Below, in pieces: positions 1 to 11,882 of a DNA stretch of 64,000 bases (positions are counted from its first letter, which is position 1; the number at the start of each line of letters is the position of its first letter). The stretch is from Isoetes taiwanensis (Eukaryota; Streptophyta; Lycopodiopsida; Isoetales; Isoetaceae), in the NCBI GenBank assembly GCA_021234155.1, contig JAJEKV010000063.1:3189179-3253178 (forward strand). Reading direction: 5' to 3'. The notes beneath the pieces were generated by a model. It saw only the letters and a list, made by a program, of their open reading frames with translations, had not been told where the DNA came from and did no database searches. The position numbers and the translations under genes were made by a program.

Positions 1-3000
1 CGGTGGCCTTTGTGTTTCCAGTTACACGCGTATTGTTGCTAATTCCCTCCATTTTGTTTCCCCTATTTCTTAGCTAGCAGGAGCCAGGAGCCAAGAATTG
101 GTTTGTTTTCAAAATTGGCATGCTAGATCTCTGGTTTGAACCTTGGCAGACCCTTATCAAATTGTGATCTGCTTGCAAGTAAAGTTTTTGTTTTCTTTAT
201 TTTATGGTTTTTGGTTACTGGGTTTCAGAAATGAATTGATATGAGCTGGTTCTATGGATTAAAATCAATGACACAAAGCTAATCGTGGTTTAAGCTTTGT
301 GATATAGTTGGTTTTGGTCGATCTTCCAAATATTTCATCTCTTATAAGAAGAATCAAATTTGTTGCTTTTGGAGGCTGAGTCTCATGAACATGTAGACCC
401 CAGACACTAATCGAGTTTCAAAGTCTCCAAGGGCCAGGAAAGCCTCCGACCAAATAAGAAACTTCAAGTTCGCATGCCAAAATTTTGGTATTATTGGGGT
501 TTTGCAGGCGGGCTCAGGACAGTGATCCTTATCATTAGGGGTGGGCACAAGCGAGTGGCTATGGGATGAATTGATATCAGGTAGATGGAAAAATTGCGCA
601 AAATGGTATAGTTGCTTTTGGAAGAAAGAAGATGTTGCCTTGAATCCGCTATGTCACTTGAGGTCTGGTGGTGGAGATGTCAACCAGTTGGATCGATGAG
701 TTCGATCTATCTAGTAGGGTGGTGACCACGATCAAAATCTAACTAATATTACTGGCCCCAAGAACTTGACTGAGTTACGGGCAGTTCAGAAGTTTGTTGC
801 TTCTTAAGGAGCTGGCGGATCTATTGGCGAAACTTGCATCTTTAGCAAAGTGGCCAGAGCTAAGGAAAGAAGATCCGCCAGTACATTGAAACTGAGGAAG
901 GAAGGCGTTTATGGTTGGTGGGGAGCGAGAGGAATGAAGCCCCAGAGCAAAATTGCATTGGAGGATCAACAATCATGGATGAAACATCACGAAAGTCTGT
1001 ATTGGTTCAGCTACTGATGGAAGTTAGGATGCTGAGGCAGGACTCAAGTGTAGGGATGAGGTGAGCTCGAAACACATATTACAGGATCTTTGTGGGTGAA
1101 ACATACTTCAGATGCCGAATTGAGCTTCACATCTAATGATATCAGGCTACCGGTGAGGGTAGGAACAAAAATTCATGGAACTGAAATTTTCGGGAACATT
1201 CTCTGATCCTCCTCTCAGTCCCAATTCTTGCTGAGATGATTATTGTTAGGCCTTTTCTTCATGTACATACAACCCAGCGAAGACTGATCTTTGGTGAATC
1301 AGGTGGTTCCTGCATGAACTGCCATCTCTATCACTAGCACGAATCTGTGTGATCCACATTGCTCTCATGGAATAGCAATTTTAATAGCACTTGGTGCAAC
1401 GAAAGGTTAGTACATGTACATTTGAATTGTTTTAACTTCTTGTTTTGATGATTGTCTTTGCAGAAGGTTTGGTGTTAGATATAGTTTTGTGGATTCGGAT
1501 CTACTTATTTTAAAGATGAGGTTTTAATTTCATGTGCACATCGATTTCGATGTCATGGGTGGCTAATTACTTGTTGTTGGTATGGTGTAACAATTGACAG
1601 ATACAAGTACTATTGTTGCTGTCAAAATTACATTTTGAGTTGTTGGTGAATACTTCAGACTCATCAGTGGACAGGTACAATATCAGTGAGATTTGTTTAG
1701 GTATTGAAGTTGTATAGAGAACAATGAATTTTTGGGAGTACATTGATTACATTTCAGGCCCGTTGGGCTACATTTACTTGATAAATCAGGAGTACATTAG
1801 CAGATGGATACACGCATTGGAGCTACATTGTCGATTAATTTTCGATGGCTGTGCTTGGAGGTACATTAAGAATTTCTTGGTACGATGATGATATACTCAA
1901 TGTTTGGCTGATCTGGGAGGTGATTTTGGTAGCATAAAACCAGAAGGGGCATGATATTGTAGTCTTGTTAATCATGCATATTCTTTTCTTATCTCAAGTC
2001 TTTTCTACTCTCTATTTGTAGATGGCATGGGTAAAATAGCGACGCTTTCTTCCGGTGTTGGTTGGCCGTGAAGGTCGGAGGTTGGGAAATAATATACATG
2101 GGCATGCAAACCTTGAAATCTTTGAGCTTGAGGTGAAGTCCTCGGATACATTGTGCCAAGTAAAACTATCACATTTGATTGATTTTAAATCGGAATTTAA
2201 TTTTCATGTCATATGATGATATCATCGCGGAATTCCACTTGAGCATACCGGAGTTAGACATTTGTGGATTATGCGGTGAGGTTGAAAAAGTTAGGCATTG
2301 GTCATCTGCGGTATGTTACATCTTCTTTGCTTGTGTCTCTTTTGAGGTATTAAACCTGCATTTTTGTAGGTTCTTCAAGTTTTCTTCACGTTACTTGAGT
2401 TCAGTTCCTCAGTCTTTCTTCCACAATACTCAATTTCAGGAAATAGTTTTGGAAACCTATTGAAGCCAAATACCCATCATTAAGAAATGATTCATGGTCT
2501 GCATTAACTAAGTGCAGTTCACAATCTTTGATTAACTTTGGTGGCTATTTATCGCAGTGTTGGAAATTGATGAATATACCTTTGATGGGGCAACCATTGA
2601 AAGATAGAGGATAATGCTTCATAATGAGGAGAGGAAGAGATGGTGGAGGTACAAAGAGATCAAGGATGATCGGTGGAGGAAACTGAGCCAGAAACAAAGT
2701 GAGGGAAACAAGGTTTGAGGCCACTAGTTTAAGGGCCACTAAGATTCTGATGACATAGAGGAAACCAAGGTTGAGGAGACCAGTTTAAGCGGAGAGCCTG
2801 GAACAGGAAGGATAAAACAAAATACAACTTCAACCAAAAGGTGATCTATTTATTATGTTAGTTGGAAACTTACAAGAGTCTCTAATATCACAGATACAAA
2901 TTTTGTGATGACTTAGCGGGACTGAAGCCAAACATCATCTAGAAAGTGCTTTCGATGGAGATGGCAGCCGGTAAGTAAAGGTGTTGCAATTTATCTCAAT

Positions 3001-3190
3001 AATGCAAGTTTGGTTTACAAAGACACGGAAGCTTGTTGAAAATAATAGTTCCATGCGCACCACCCTTTCGACCAAAAGCCACTACAATCAAGGTGACTAA
3101 ATATTGTACAGCGGAAGGTCGCTGCGGAGGCAGGGCCACATGTCCAGGCATATGAACATGTTGGAGTAGCAGTCCCGCGGTTCTTTGCAT
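1..3190. other. Intergenic DNA with no recognisable gene
   Basis: No open frame over about 95 codons and no family motif that I can name. Two stretches look codon-like on the plus strand but cannot be assigned: about 735-1000, which is interrupted, and about 2545-2715, which reads as a lysine/arginine/tryptophan-rich peptide with EYTFDGATIE near its start. Either could be a gene relic. I cannot support a function for either. Confidence 0.5.
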
Positions 3191-3229
3191 TGTGGTTAAC
3201 TTCTTTAGACTCTAACCTCCTGCTTGCTC

Positions 3230-3331
3230 TCTTTGTTTGGATTCATAGGCCAAGTGGTCTCAAAAGTGGATGACTAAAAGAAACCTATTCTATTCTATTC
3301 TATTCCTATTCTATTCCTATTCTATTCTATC
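3230..3331 (+). mobile_element. LINE 3' end with TATTC tail
   Basis: A plus-strand stretch ends in GTGGATGACTAAAAGAAAC followed by an irregular (TATTC)n run with some CTATTC units. The layout (a short 3' UTR phrase ending in GACTAAAA-type sequence, then a TATTC microsatellite) is the same as in the LINE copies at 17.1 and 21.2 kb. Plant LINEs of this kind end in short tandem repeats instead of poly(A). Coding sequence upstream is not recognisable, so this is probably a 5'-truncated copy. Confidence 0.55.
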
Positions 3332-3339
3332 ATAAGTGG

Positions 3340-6300
3340 GTATTTCTTCTTATTTGGCTCTTTAAAAATAAGAGATTATTAACAAACAAAACTAAGTCTT
3401 TGGCATTTTTACCTCCTATTCTCTTCCAATGTTTCTTCAATATTCATATTCATGTCCGCAGTTCTTGCGCGATGTTTTCACCTTTATCTTCCATCTCTTC
3501 GTTATTCTGCATGTCATGGATATTGTGTTATGCATTTGGCGTGTTTAATTTAGTATTGTAGCTATGAATCTCTATGCTTGTGTGATGCATATTAAGCTAT
3601 GCCAAAATTCTATAGTATAGTTTCCTTACTCCAGAAACAAGGAATTTACGCCAACCCTGAACATGTGGATGAAGACTTACTTTCATATGCCCTTTATAAA
3701 CTTTCTTACTTGGGTTTGTATTTGAGCACAGCTCATTAGTTATATTGATCTTGGGGCATCAAGTTTTAATAAATGGGCTCTACTTTTCCCAGTTATCCTT
3801 TCTACTTTTTAATATTTCATTTTCGGACCAGCTCTCTTTGGACTATCTTTCTACTCATACTTTTAATTTTAAATGATGTTTTCGACAGCAGGGAGTTTCC
3901 ATGTACCAGGTATATTGGTTTGCGTTCTATATCAGGACTTCGACATCAACATAAGACTTTTAATTTTGTCTTTGTTACATCTGAAATGGTCATCTTGATT
4001 CACAATTATGTCTTCGGGGATCGATGTAATGTGGATATTATTTGGATGTAAATCTGGGTATTTCAACGCCAGAAGTAGCCAAGATATGTACATCTGTAAT
4101 TTCCGGTTGTTCCATACGGTATGATTGACAACAAATTTGGAAATATGCTATATTTGAGGTTGGGATGTGCTCTATTCCAGGCTTTTCTTTGTGTACTTGG
4201 GAGTTCATGTTGTTTGATCTGGGTAAGCATGCTAGAATTGTCGTCTCATACATTGGTTCAAATTCATGTACTGGTATGATTTTGGATGGTGGGGCCACGT
4301 GCTTATATATTTAAAAGATTATATTTGATTGTTTGTCATCATGACATACATGGTAGCCGACGGTTGTTCTTGGGCACAATCAACTGGATTCCTCGATCCA
4401 AACCAAATTCCTCAATCAAAAAGCGAGCAAATTCCACGCTTCAATCTGATTCTAAGTCTAAACAAAGAAAGAATTTCAAATTCTTGCGGATCTTTGCATG
4501 CATAGTTTCATATTAGTAATGGGGCATGGCACAAAATCAAGTATGAGCAATTACTTTCAGTGATGTCAAAATGAGACGGTAATCAAAATGTCGACAAAGC
4601 GAAATGGTTGAACAAAGACTAAATGACATCTTGAATAGTGGCCGGTAATCTGCATCATGATGAGAATGGCGATCATATTCAATTACTTCACAAGCCGAGA
4701 AAAGCGAAAAGGTTATTTGAATGCTTGATAGGCCCGATTCTCTATCACGGTGAAAGAGGTATTGGTTTCGAGGATGCAAGATAACAAACTCTTTAGGGTT
4801 GTTTAAACTGTGATTGGGCTACCTGTGAGCTTGATGGTGAAACATTCATTGTTACAAATCTCAAAGATGGATTAGAAGGGTTAAATCTTCTAATAAGCGG
4901 TGACAAGTTAGCGATAAAGCACTCTGTTTTATCCGCAGTTATTTGGGAAAATGGGGAATTAGGCGAAGGTTGCTTCAAAATGTTGGTACCATCCTCGAAA
5001 TTTGTCATACATTTGCGGTGAGAAGAAAGAATGAAAATTGCAGGTCCAACTATATAGGCATTAGCGGTAGAGAGAAAGAAGATCTGATTGTTTGGGCCCG
5101 AAGACACCGAAGCAATTAGTCATCAATTTTGGTTAAACAACACCAAGGTTTCACCTAAAACGGGGATGTAAGAAAGAAAAGGCATCAAGCAATCCGGTTT
5201 CTTGATATACCAATTATTTCATTCTTTATTGTATGAAATGTACGATCCCTCATGTATATATTCACTTTTATTGGAATTTATAGTATCTTCTTTGTTTTGA
5301 TGTATGAATGCTTTCTAATGGCCGATCTATCATTTTATGTATTCACTTTTACTTACTTTTACATATGCAATCACCTTTGTTGGTTTGCTTACATTTATTG
5401 ACCATGTATATTATACTAAATCTTCCTTTCTTATTTATGCGGTTAAGAATGGAGTGACATAGTTATCTGGCACCTAATACAGGGTAAGTGGATGCATGCC
5501 ATATAGAAATTATGGATTTGATTTAAAAAGTTGGTCCAATTCTTGAATTTGAGACGCCTTATGCTTTTGTTCAATTACCATATCGGGACTTGGCATCTTT
5601 GCATATACCAACGATTAACTTCGGCCATGTTTTCTTGATATTGAAAGGGCTCGGGCAACCTGCATTCTTGCATTCCTATCTAACAAACCCGGGGAAAAAG
5701 ACAACGATGCTTGTACCATGCTCCACATTAAATGTTAAGCTTGCCACCAATATTCTAGAATTAAGGCCCCTCACTCTTCTTTGTTGCTTTTCGATTATTA
5801 CCCATCGTGCGTTCAACCCCATTGCCTTTGTCTCTTAATCCCTCCATACACAAATTTGAAATCATTTGCACTCCATGATTACCACATTCTTCTTTTGTGA
5901 TCTTTCAAATACATGGGGCATGCTTCCTCTAGACTATCACATTTGGCATACATCCCCGAACAATCATTATTCCATAGAACTTTCCACCCTCAAAAATTCA
6001 GGACTATCCACATGCTTTCTAAGCGTATATCATTTTTCTTTGCTTCCGGCCGACCTCTTTGGATACGGCAACCTCGACAAGCGAACATTGATAAATTGAA
6101 GAACACAATCTAAGCACCCTTAATTTGCGGTAACTATTGTAACCAATCAATGACCATTTTAGCTAAGCTATAGTCCTCATGTCTGCTATGAGAGTTGAAA
6201 GCGTAACTTCCCATATCACTTCCTATTTCATATGAGCGAGATGGTAATCAATGAAAATGGTAAAATCATTGCTTTTGAACCTTACTCGATAAGTTTGCTA

Positions 6301-6780
6301 TTTCAAAGCTCTTCTTATACTACCATGGGAAACAACAAGAGACATATAATACAAAGTAATGGGAACTAATATGTACAATCTAGAAATCATCCGGCAAGAT
6401 ATGTGTAATATCACCAAGTATACTAAATTAGCACTCTTAGTGCGATCCCATAAGAAGGGTTCTTGTCGATCGGTACCATTATTTGCATATCTGTAACTTG
6501 ACCAAATGTACTTCAAAAGCGGATCTTGTATAAATTCCGGTATCTGAAGCAACTCATCTTTGGGAAATAATTCACGGAGCTTTCGGGATAAAGACCGTTG
6601 TAAATTTTAGGGATCATAGAGGTCCAATGGCTCCAACTCTTTTTAGCCTACTGCCCAGCCGATGGCCTCAGTCATTCTTCCTTCTTCCGGTTAACTGTTT
6701 GCCGCGACACAGCACCGAAATAAGGAATGCAACGCCAGACTTGATGCATGTATTGCCGGTTAGCAAGTTCAAACATGCGT
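3340..6780. other. Intergenic DNA, no gene seen
   Basis: Only short, unrelated frames occur, the longest about 104 codons on the minus strand near 4793-5107, with no motif. Composition is ordinary AT-rich plant intergenic DNA. Probably old, unrecognisable transposon sequence. Confidence 0.5.
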
Positions 6781-6790
6781 TGTCTCTAGC

Positions 6791-6914
6791 GGTGGCCGCC
6801 AATTCTGAGGAAATAGGAGGTTTTAGCAGTCACTAGCATATTCTAGGGATATTCTAGCATATACCTAGGATATGCAAAGCCCCATAAACAAGGGTTTGCC
6901 CCTAGGGGCAACCC
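6791..6914 (+). repeat. Repeat family R1, copy A (palindromic 3' end)
   Basis: Copy of a ~125-bp family also found at 21255-21384 (minus) and 36209-36337 (plus). Shared features in order: a CCGCCA motif, GCAGTCA, a run of CATATTC/TATACC-type AT steps, then AAACAAGGG leading into a GC-rich palindrome with arms GGGTTTGCCCC and GGGGCAACCC. All three copies stop matching directly after the last CCC. The family is not one I can name. A transposon end with a terminal stem-loop is likely. Confidence 0.7.
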
Positions 6915-7250
6915 AAAAGAGGAAAATAACGACAAAAGGAACAAAACAAACAATGATAGCAATTGGAAAACTAACTACCTAATATGTTGTCTCATGATGC
7001 ACATAAGCGTGGAGTGCTCTAAATTTGGCAATGGAGCTTTGCCGCAACACCCAAGCAGATACCATTCTGCAATGTAAAGGCTCTCTACCCATATATTATA
7101 GAAGCCTATCATGTTTAAAAATGCTATGAAGAATATCTAGCACAATAGAGGGGGTGTTTTATGCAGCTTTTCACCGAAGGGTTTTCCTATGATTTCGTGA
7201 TGTATTCAAAAGGATGTACTAATGCATTACATCTAGAGTGCACCATTTGA

Positions 7251-7457
7251 GCCATTGATTTTAGCCTTTTTTTTTCAATGGTCAACAACCAATGACTTTC
7301 GAACAAAAGCCCTTTTTTTGTGCGTGTGGTGTATAATGGGCACATGAAGGGCCATTGATTTTTAGCCTCTTTTTTTCAATGGTCAACAACCAATGGCTCA
7401 CAACAAACAAAAGCCCTCTTTTGTGTGTGTGTGGCATAATGGGCACATGAAGGGCTT
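7251..7457. repeat. Tandem duplication, about 100-bp unit, two copies
   Basis: Units 7251-7350 and 7351-7457 both run from GCCATTGATTTT through CAATGGTCAACAACCAATG, a TG-rich stretch and ATAATGGGCACATGAAGGG. They differ by a few substitutions and small indels. The block CAATGGTCAACAACCAATG is itself partly inverted (CATTGG / CCAATG). Confidence 0.85.
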
Positions 7458-8378
7458 GAAGAGCATGTAGTCACGGTTTTCACGCCCGACAACACATTTC
7501 TTATCATAACTTTTGATCGAGCTTCTGTTTGAGATGATTTTTTATTGCTTTGGAAAGCTCTCTCAGAGATCTTTTTGATAGTGTATGATATGGATATGTT
7601 ATAAGTTATCTATGCTAAAACAACATTTTTTGGCCGGGTTTGGTAGGCTTTCACATCTTACCGGTGATTAATCTGAGGTTAGCTATTGGATATTGTTTTA
7701 TGGCTCATTTGAATGAAGCTTGCAAAAAATTACCATGCATTTTCAGATTTTGAGGCGGGTTATAATGCAAATTCAAGGCTTCTAGATCCTTGTGCTAACA
7801 AGCGGAAAAGTTTCCACTTTGGTTCTCACCACAGAATCCATGGAGGCCAAAAGTACATTGTTAAATTCCAGTTGAAAAATGTTTGTGTATGGGTGTTGCA
7901 AACTTTATGACTTCGAGAATAATGGGATCAATCTGTTCTATCTTTATGGTAACTTTACTTATGTTCTATTGTGATGAAATTCAAAAGCTCACAGGGTGAT
8001 GAAAGCCTCAAATGAATTCTAGTTTTACGGTTTGAATTCTAAAATTTTTGTTTTGTGCCTCTTTATTTTCTGTCCTTTCACTAATGCATCTCAGCATTTG
8101 GATCTTAGTCATGATTTATCATTGGTTGCCTAATGTTTAGGGACTAATTTGGCATATTAATTTTAATTAAATGAGGGTTCACACTTTGCTTAAAAGGCTG
8201 TTTCAAATTAAATTCTTATTATCAAGCAAATGCTTAGTTTTATGTAGCTTCACATTCATTGAGTTTAAATGGTTGGCATTATTGAAACTTCATGTCATTA
8301 AGTTTAAATTGTTTGATTCAAAGTTGTTAGTGTTAAAATAAAGCCGCATTTGAGTGGCGTCCCTAAAAGGCCAGAAGA
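7458..8378. other. Intergenic DNA, no gene seen
   Basis: AT-rich DNA with no open frame over 65 codons and no recognised motif or repeat. Confidence 0.5.
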
Positions 8379-8628
8379 GGCCAAAAAATGTTTTTTGCAA
8401 CACAAACCATTAACATCCAACATATAAAAATTAAATCCCCCCTAAAACCCACTGTGGTTTGGGTGCATATTCACACGGGGGGTGACTCCGGGCATCGAGA
8501 GCTATTGGATGGGCATATTCATGAGTTATGCTTTGATTTGGACCATAGATAGCGATCCTCGTTTGTGGGGTATGCTCGTACAAGTTTTTTTTATACTGTA
8601 TAGCAAGACTTGTGAAATACTATAAGGT
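8379..8628 (+). repeat. Repeat family R2, single-arm copy
   Basis: From GGCCAAAAAATG to ATACTATAAGGT this matches the left arm of the inverted-repeat element at 52597-53012, through the shared blocks ACACAAACCATTA, TGCATATTCACA, GGGTGACTCC and TCCTCGTTTGTGGG. Its outermost bases (GGCCAAAAAATG) match the reverse complement of the outer right end of that second copy, which suggests they are the true terminus. No inverted partner arm is found within about 1.4 kb, so this looks like one end of a decayed DNA element. Confidence 0.75.
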
Positions 8629-9974
8629 AAAGATATATTGCGGAAACCACAAGGAACATTATGAAAACCATAAAACAACTCCAAAATAACCAATTAATCT
8701 AAAAAATTCGTCTTCTGATTGTGAGCAACACATCCACAGTTACATACATCATTGTATATATTCCTGCCTATAGATTACACCAAGTGGATTCTTATGCTTC
8801 TGGAAAACTCTTTTGATACAAGCCATAATCACAGCATCAACTTGGAAGTTTCAGGTCAACAAAGTGCCTCAGAGTTGTGGACTCCATACTTTCAAGGCCG
8901 CGGATTTGGCAGGTTGAAATCAAGAGCAGATGAAGGCAACGAAGAAGATGCATTTGCTCCTCATAAAGGAGTCGTGGCATTTCCAAGTGCAATTACGCAG
9001 GCATAGGTGTCCCATTCATTTAGCACCATGACTTTTATTGGTTGTTGAGACTTCTTCCCAATAGTAGGTCTTATTTCGTACAGATTTCTTTCCATATGGA
9101 GAAAAGTCTCTTTTCATCAATCAAGTTACCTCTCATATGGTATTCATCCTTCTGACTTTTGCCACAACTTGCCATTGTGACATAGACACATGAAGCAACT
9201 TAAAGAGATATGTTGACATAAAATAGTTATAGATTGTTACGGAAGTTGATGATGCAAACAATCCTCAGTTCTAATATTAGACATGAATTGACATTGAATT
9301 GCTTAGGTCAGGGTTCAAATCCGTGATATTCTCCTGTAAACTTGGGGGTAACAATGCTACATTTTTCCTTTTCTGCACATATGTAAATGTATGCATGGTA
9401 TAAGATAATATTTTGAAGCATGAGAAGGCCCATTGGTAGTGCCATTGTTGTTGGCATAGTTGTGATAAGTACAAGCTGCCATTTCAAAGGATAAGCTGGT
9501 GGTGATTATAGTACATCCATATAAATTGTATACAGGAAGACTATAAGCATTCTACATCATCTTCATTCTTAACTTTGAGGAAATGCTGCATATGCTACTA
9601 TAGAAATGTTTGTCTAGATCACAATCCCTTCGTGAACTAAAGTGATGTAATAATTCATGCTTTAGAATAACAATTCTAACATTTTATTTTGGTGCTTTTA
9701 GCATAGTTCAAAATATGGTGACGATTTTCTGTGCTTCCATCATATGCAACATTTGAGCAAAACTTTAAAGTTAAGTTATCTTGGAGTAGGCAATTACAAC
9801 ATTTCCTAGCGTATCAACTTTTAAAAACTCAAAATATAAACCCTTAAAACCAACAAGAGAAGTATGAAAATATTATTTGATTCTTGATGAGGTCATTATA
9901 CCATAACAAGAACAATTAAGTATCTTTAGTAGCAACCGCAACTTTGAATTATAATTACAATGTAAATTAAGTTT
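8629..9974. other. Intergenic DNA, one small open frame of unknown meaning
   Basis: A plus-strand frame at 8752-9006 (84 codons) ends in a hydrophilic stretch containing DEGNEEDAFAPHKG. It could be a 3' exon relic, since TTTCAG lies in front of the better-looking part, but it matches no family I know. The rest shows nothing. Confidence 0.4.
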
Positions 9975-9982
9975 GAATTACC

Positions 9983-10900
9983 AATAGAATAGAATAGAAT
10001 AGAATACATTAATGTCCCTTGTGCCGTGAGGCCCCTGGACTTGTGTAGCATGGGCGAGCTCCCTAAAAAAGGGTGCTACTAGCACATCACGCTGTTATGA
10101 TGTAGCCTTTTCGGAAGGCTGACTTTTTTCTTTTATTACTGACATCCCACTTTACCTCGGCCGTGGTAGTGCGGTGATCGTCGTTATCAATCGACTTTTA
10201 GCGGCGGTTTGTGTGGGGCTTTATGACCTATTTTGTGCCCGGTCATATTACGAGGCCCCTCTTTCCTTTATTAACTTCTCGTAATGCGGGTCATTCATTC
10301 TTTGGATGGCGTCGCCAAATCCAGGGCGATTACGTCGCCGTCATCGGTCGTGAATTGGTTCCCCCATCTTATTTTCCTGTATCCGTCACGATGTCTCCGT
10401 AGGTAGAGGCGGTCGTTAATCATATGGTTCTCATCCTCTATCCTTCCACCGTCACTGATTCTACATATATCCGTCTTCCTTGTCTATCCCTCTCCACACG
10501 TCTTTTTCGATTCTTAGATCATGACTTCCCATCACGAACCTAGCCGAATGTCTCTTACGTTTTTCCCAATTATGTTATCCGGTATATACGGTGTCCTATA
10601 TGCTCTTGTGGCTTTATGCGCCTCCTCATTCCCTTTGCCCCTTCTTGTATTGGGTCACTTAGGTTTAATCCCATCAATGCGGTCCATGTTGCCACCTCTT
10701 TAAACCATCCACTACAGCCAGGATGTGTGATTTTTTGCGGATTCGGTGATTGCAATGCTAGGCGGTTTCCCTTTGTATGTCTCTGCGTTGTCTGAAGGCG
10801 GTACCTTATGGTTCTCTCCCATGCTCTCACCTCCATCGGTTTTGCCACTGTTTAGAGGATCATGATGCGTTAGTGGTGTATTTGTTCTTACCACGAATTC
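9983..10900 (-). mobile_element. LINE relic, minus strand, TATTC tail at its left end
   Basis: The run of AGAAT repeats at 9983-10006 is the reverse complement of a TATTC tail, so this is a LINE 3' end on the minus strand. To its right the sequence turns GC-richer and holds a 92-codon minus-strand frame (10570-10848) with a tryptophan-containing stretch (GWFKEVATWTALMG) and LNLSDPIQEG. That is weakly reminiscent of a LINE endonuclease or RT segment. The tail is clear; the coding assignment is an inference. Confidence 0.45.
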
Positions 10901-11882
10901 TTATGCGTGCCATTGCCTAGAATCCCTTCTGATTTTTCCCAATTTAAATGCGGTAGACACGGTCCCCATGCTTATGAGAAGAAGGTATCAAACAACAAAT
11001 GTCAAAAAACAAAATAGACCGCGACAAATCCACCGGCTCAAGAGAGACCTAAAAAAGAAATGTTTGCAGTGGCCTTGGCCGCCTTAATAAATTTCATGTA
11101 AATATTAAGAATGGATTAAGATTGAACCAATTTTATTTACTTTCACTATGGCAAAAAAACAAAAAAAAGAACAAAAAAACAAAAAACAAATCCAATAAAA
11201 AAAACAAGATCTCCCATAACACACCAAAACAAAGATTTTAAATTTTTTTTTTTTGCTGCATACAAAATGTGGCCAAACGTAAATGGGGTGATGCATAAAA
11301 AAATATTCACATGTATTCACATATTTGCCTTGCCATATTCACATGTTGTATATTCTATACGAATTCTACTTTCCATATCAATATCAAAGAGCAATACATT
11401 GCCATCACCAACTTCAACAAAACAACTGGTGAGCATTTCATAACACGTCTCAGATTTGTTAGTCCAACCATCATATGCCATCATTGCAAACTATCACAAT
11501 TGCATCATTAATATATAATTGTCCAAGGAATGCTCAAAACTCATCCTCAACTGGCAATTTTCAAGAAACAAGCATAACAAGAGGACAAATATAACATTGG
11601 AAGCAACTAATATCTCTTCCTTATTATGATAATCATAATATTTGATTCACCAGGAACTGAAGATGGCCACCACAGATAAATTTTCTTTGGCTTGAATTGC
11701 TTCCATTTCTAGACCAAAGGCATCACACAAGAATTTGTACTCTGGTACATAATTTGCTAGATTTCATCCCACTGTTTGGAATTTTTGCTGCATCTGAACC
11801 CCACCAAGCAAATCATCACACTATATTCTTCCTAAATTGTTGCTGTTGATCCCTCTGTCATGGCTGGAAACTCTTCTTTTAC
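10901..11882. other. Intergenic DNA with A-rich low-complexity block
   Basis: About 11150-11255 is dominated by AAAAAAC/AAAAAG runs on the plus strand. No gene is recognised. Confidence 0.5.

Noticed and set aside
3284-3331. TATTC repeats as telomere-like or CRISPR-like repeats
   Set aside because: The same pentamer run ends LINE 3' UTRs elsewhere in the window, so it is a LINE tail. There are no spacers and no plant telomere motif.
6892-6914. GC-rich palindrome as a bacterial-type terminator
   Set aside because: The sequence is plant nuclear DNA, no T-run follows, and the palindrome recurs as the fixed end of a dispersed repeat.
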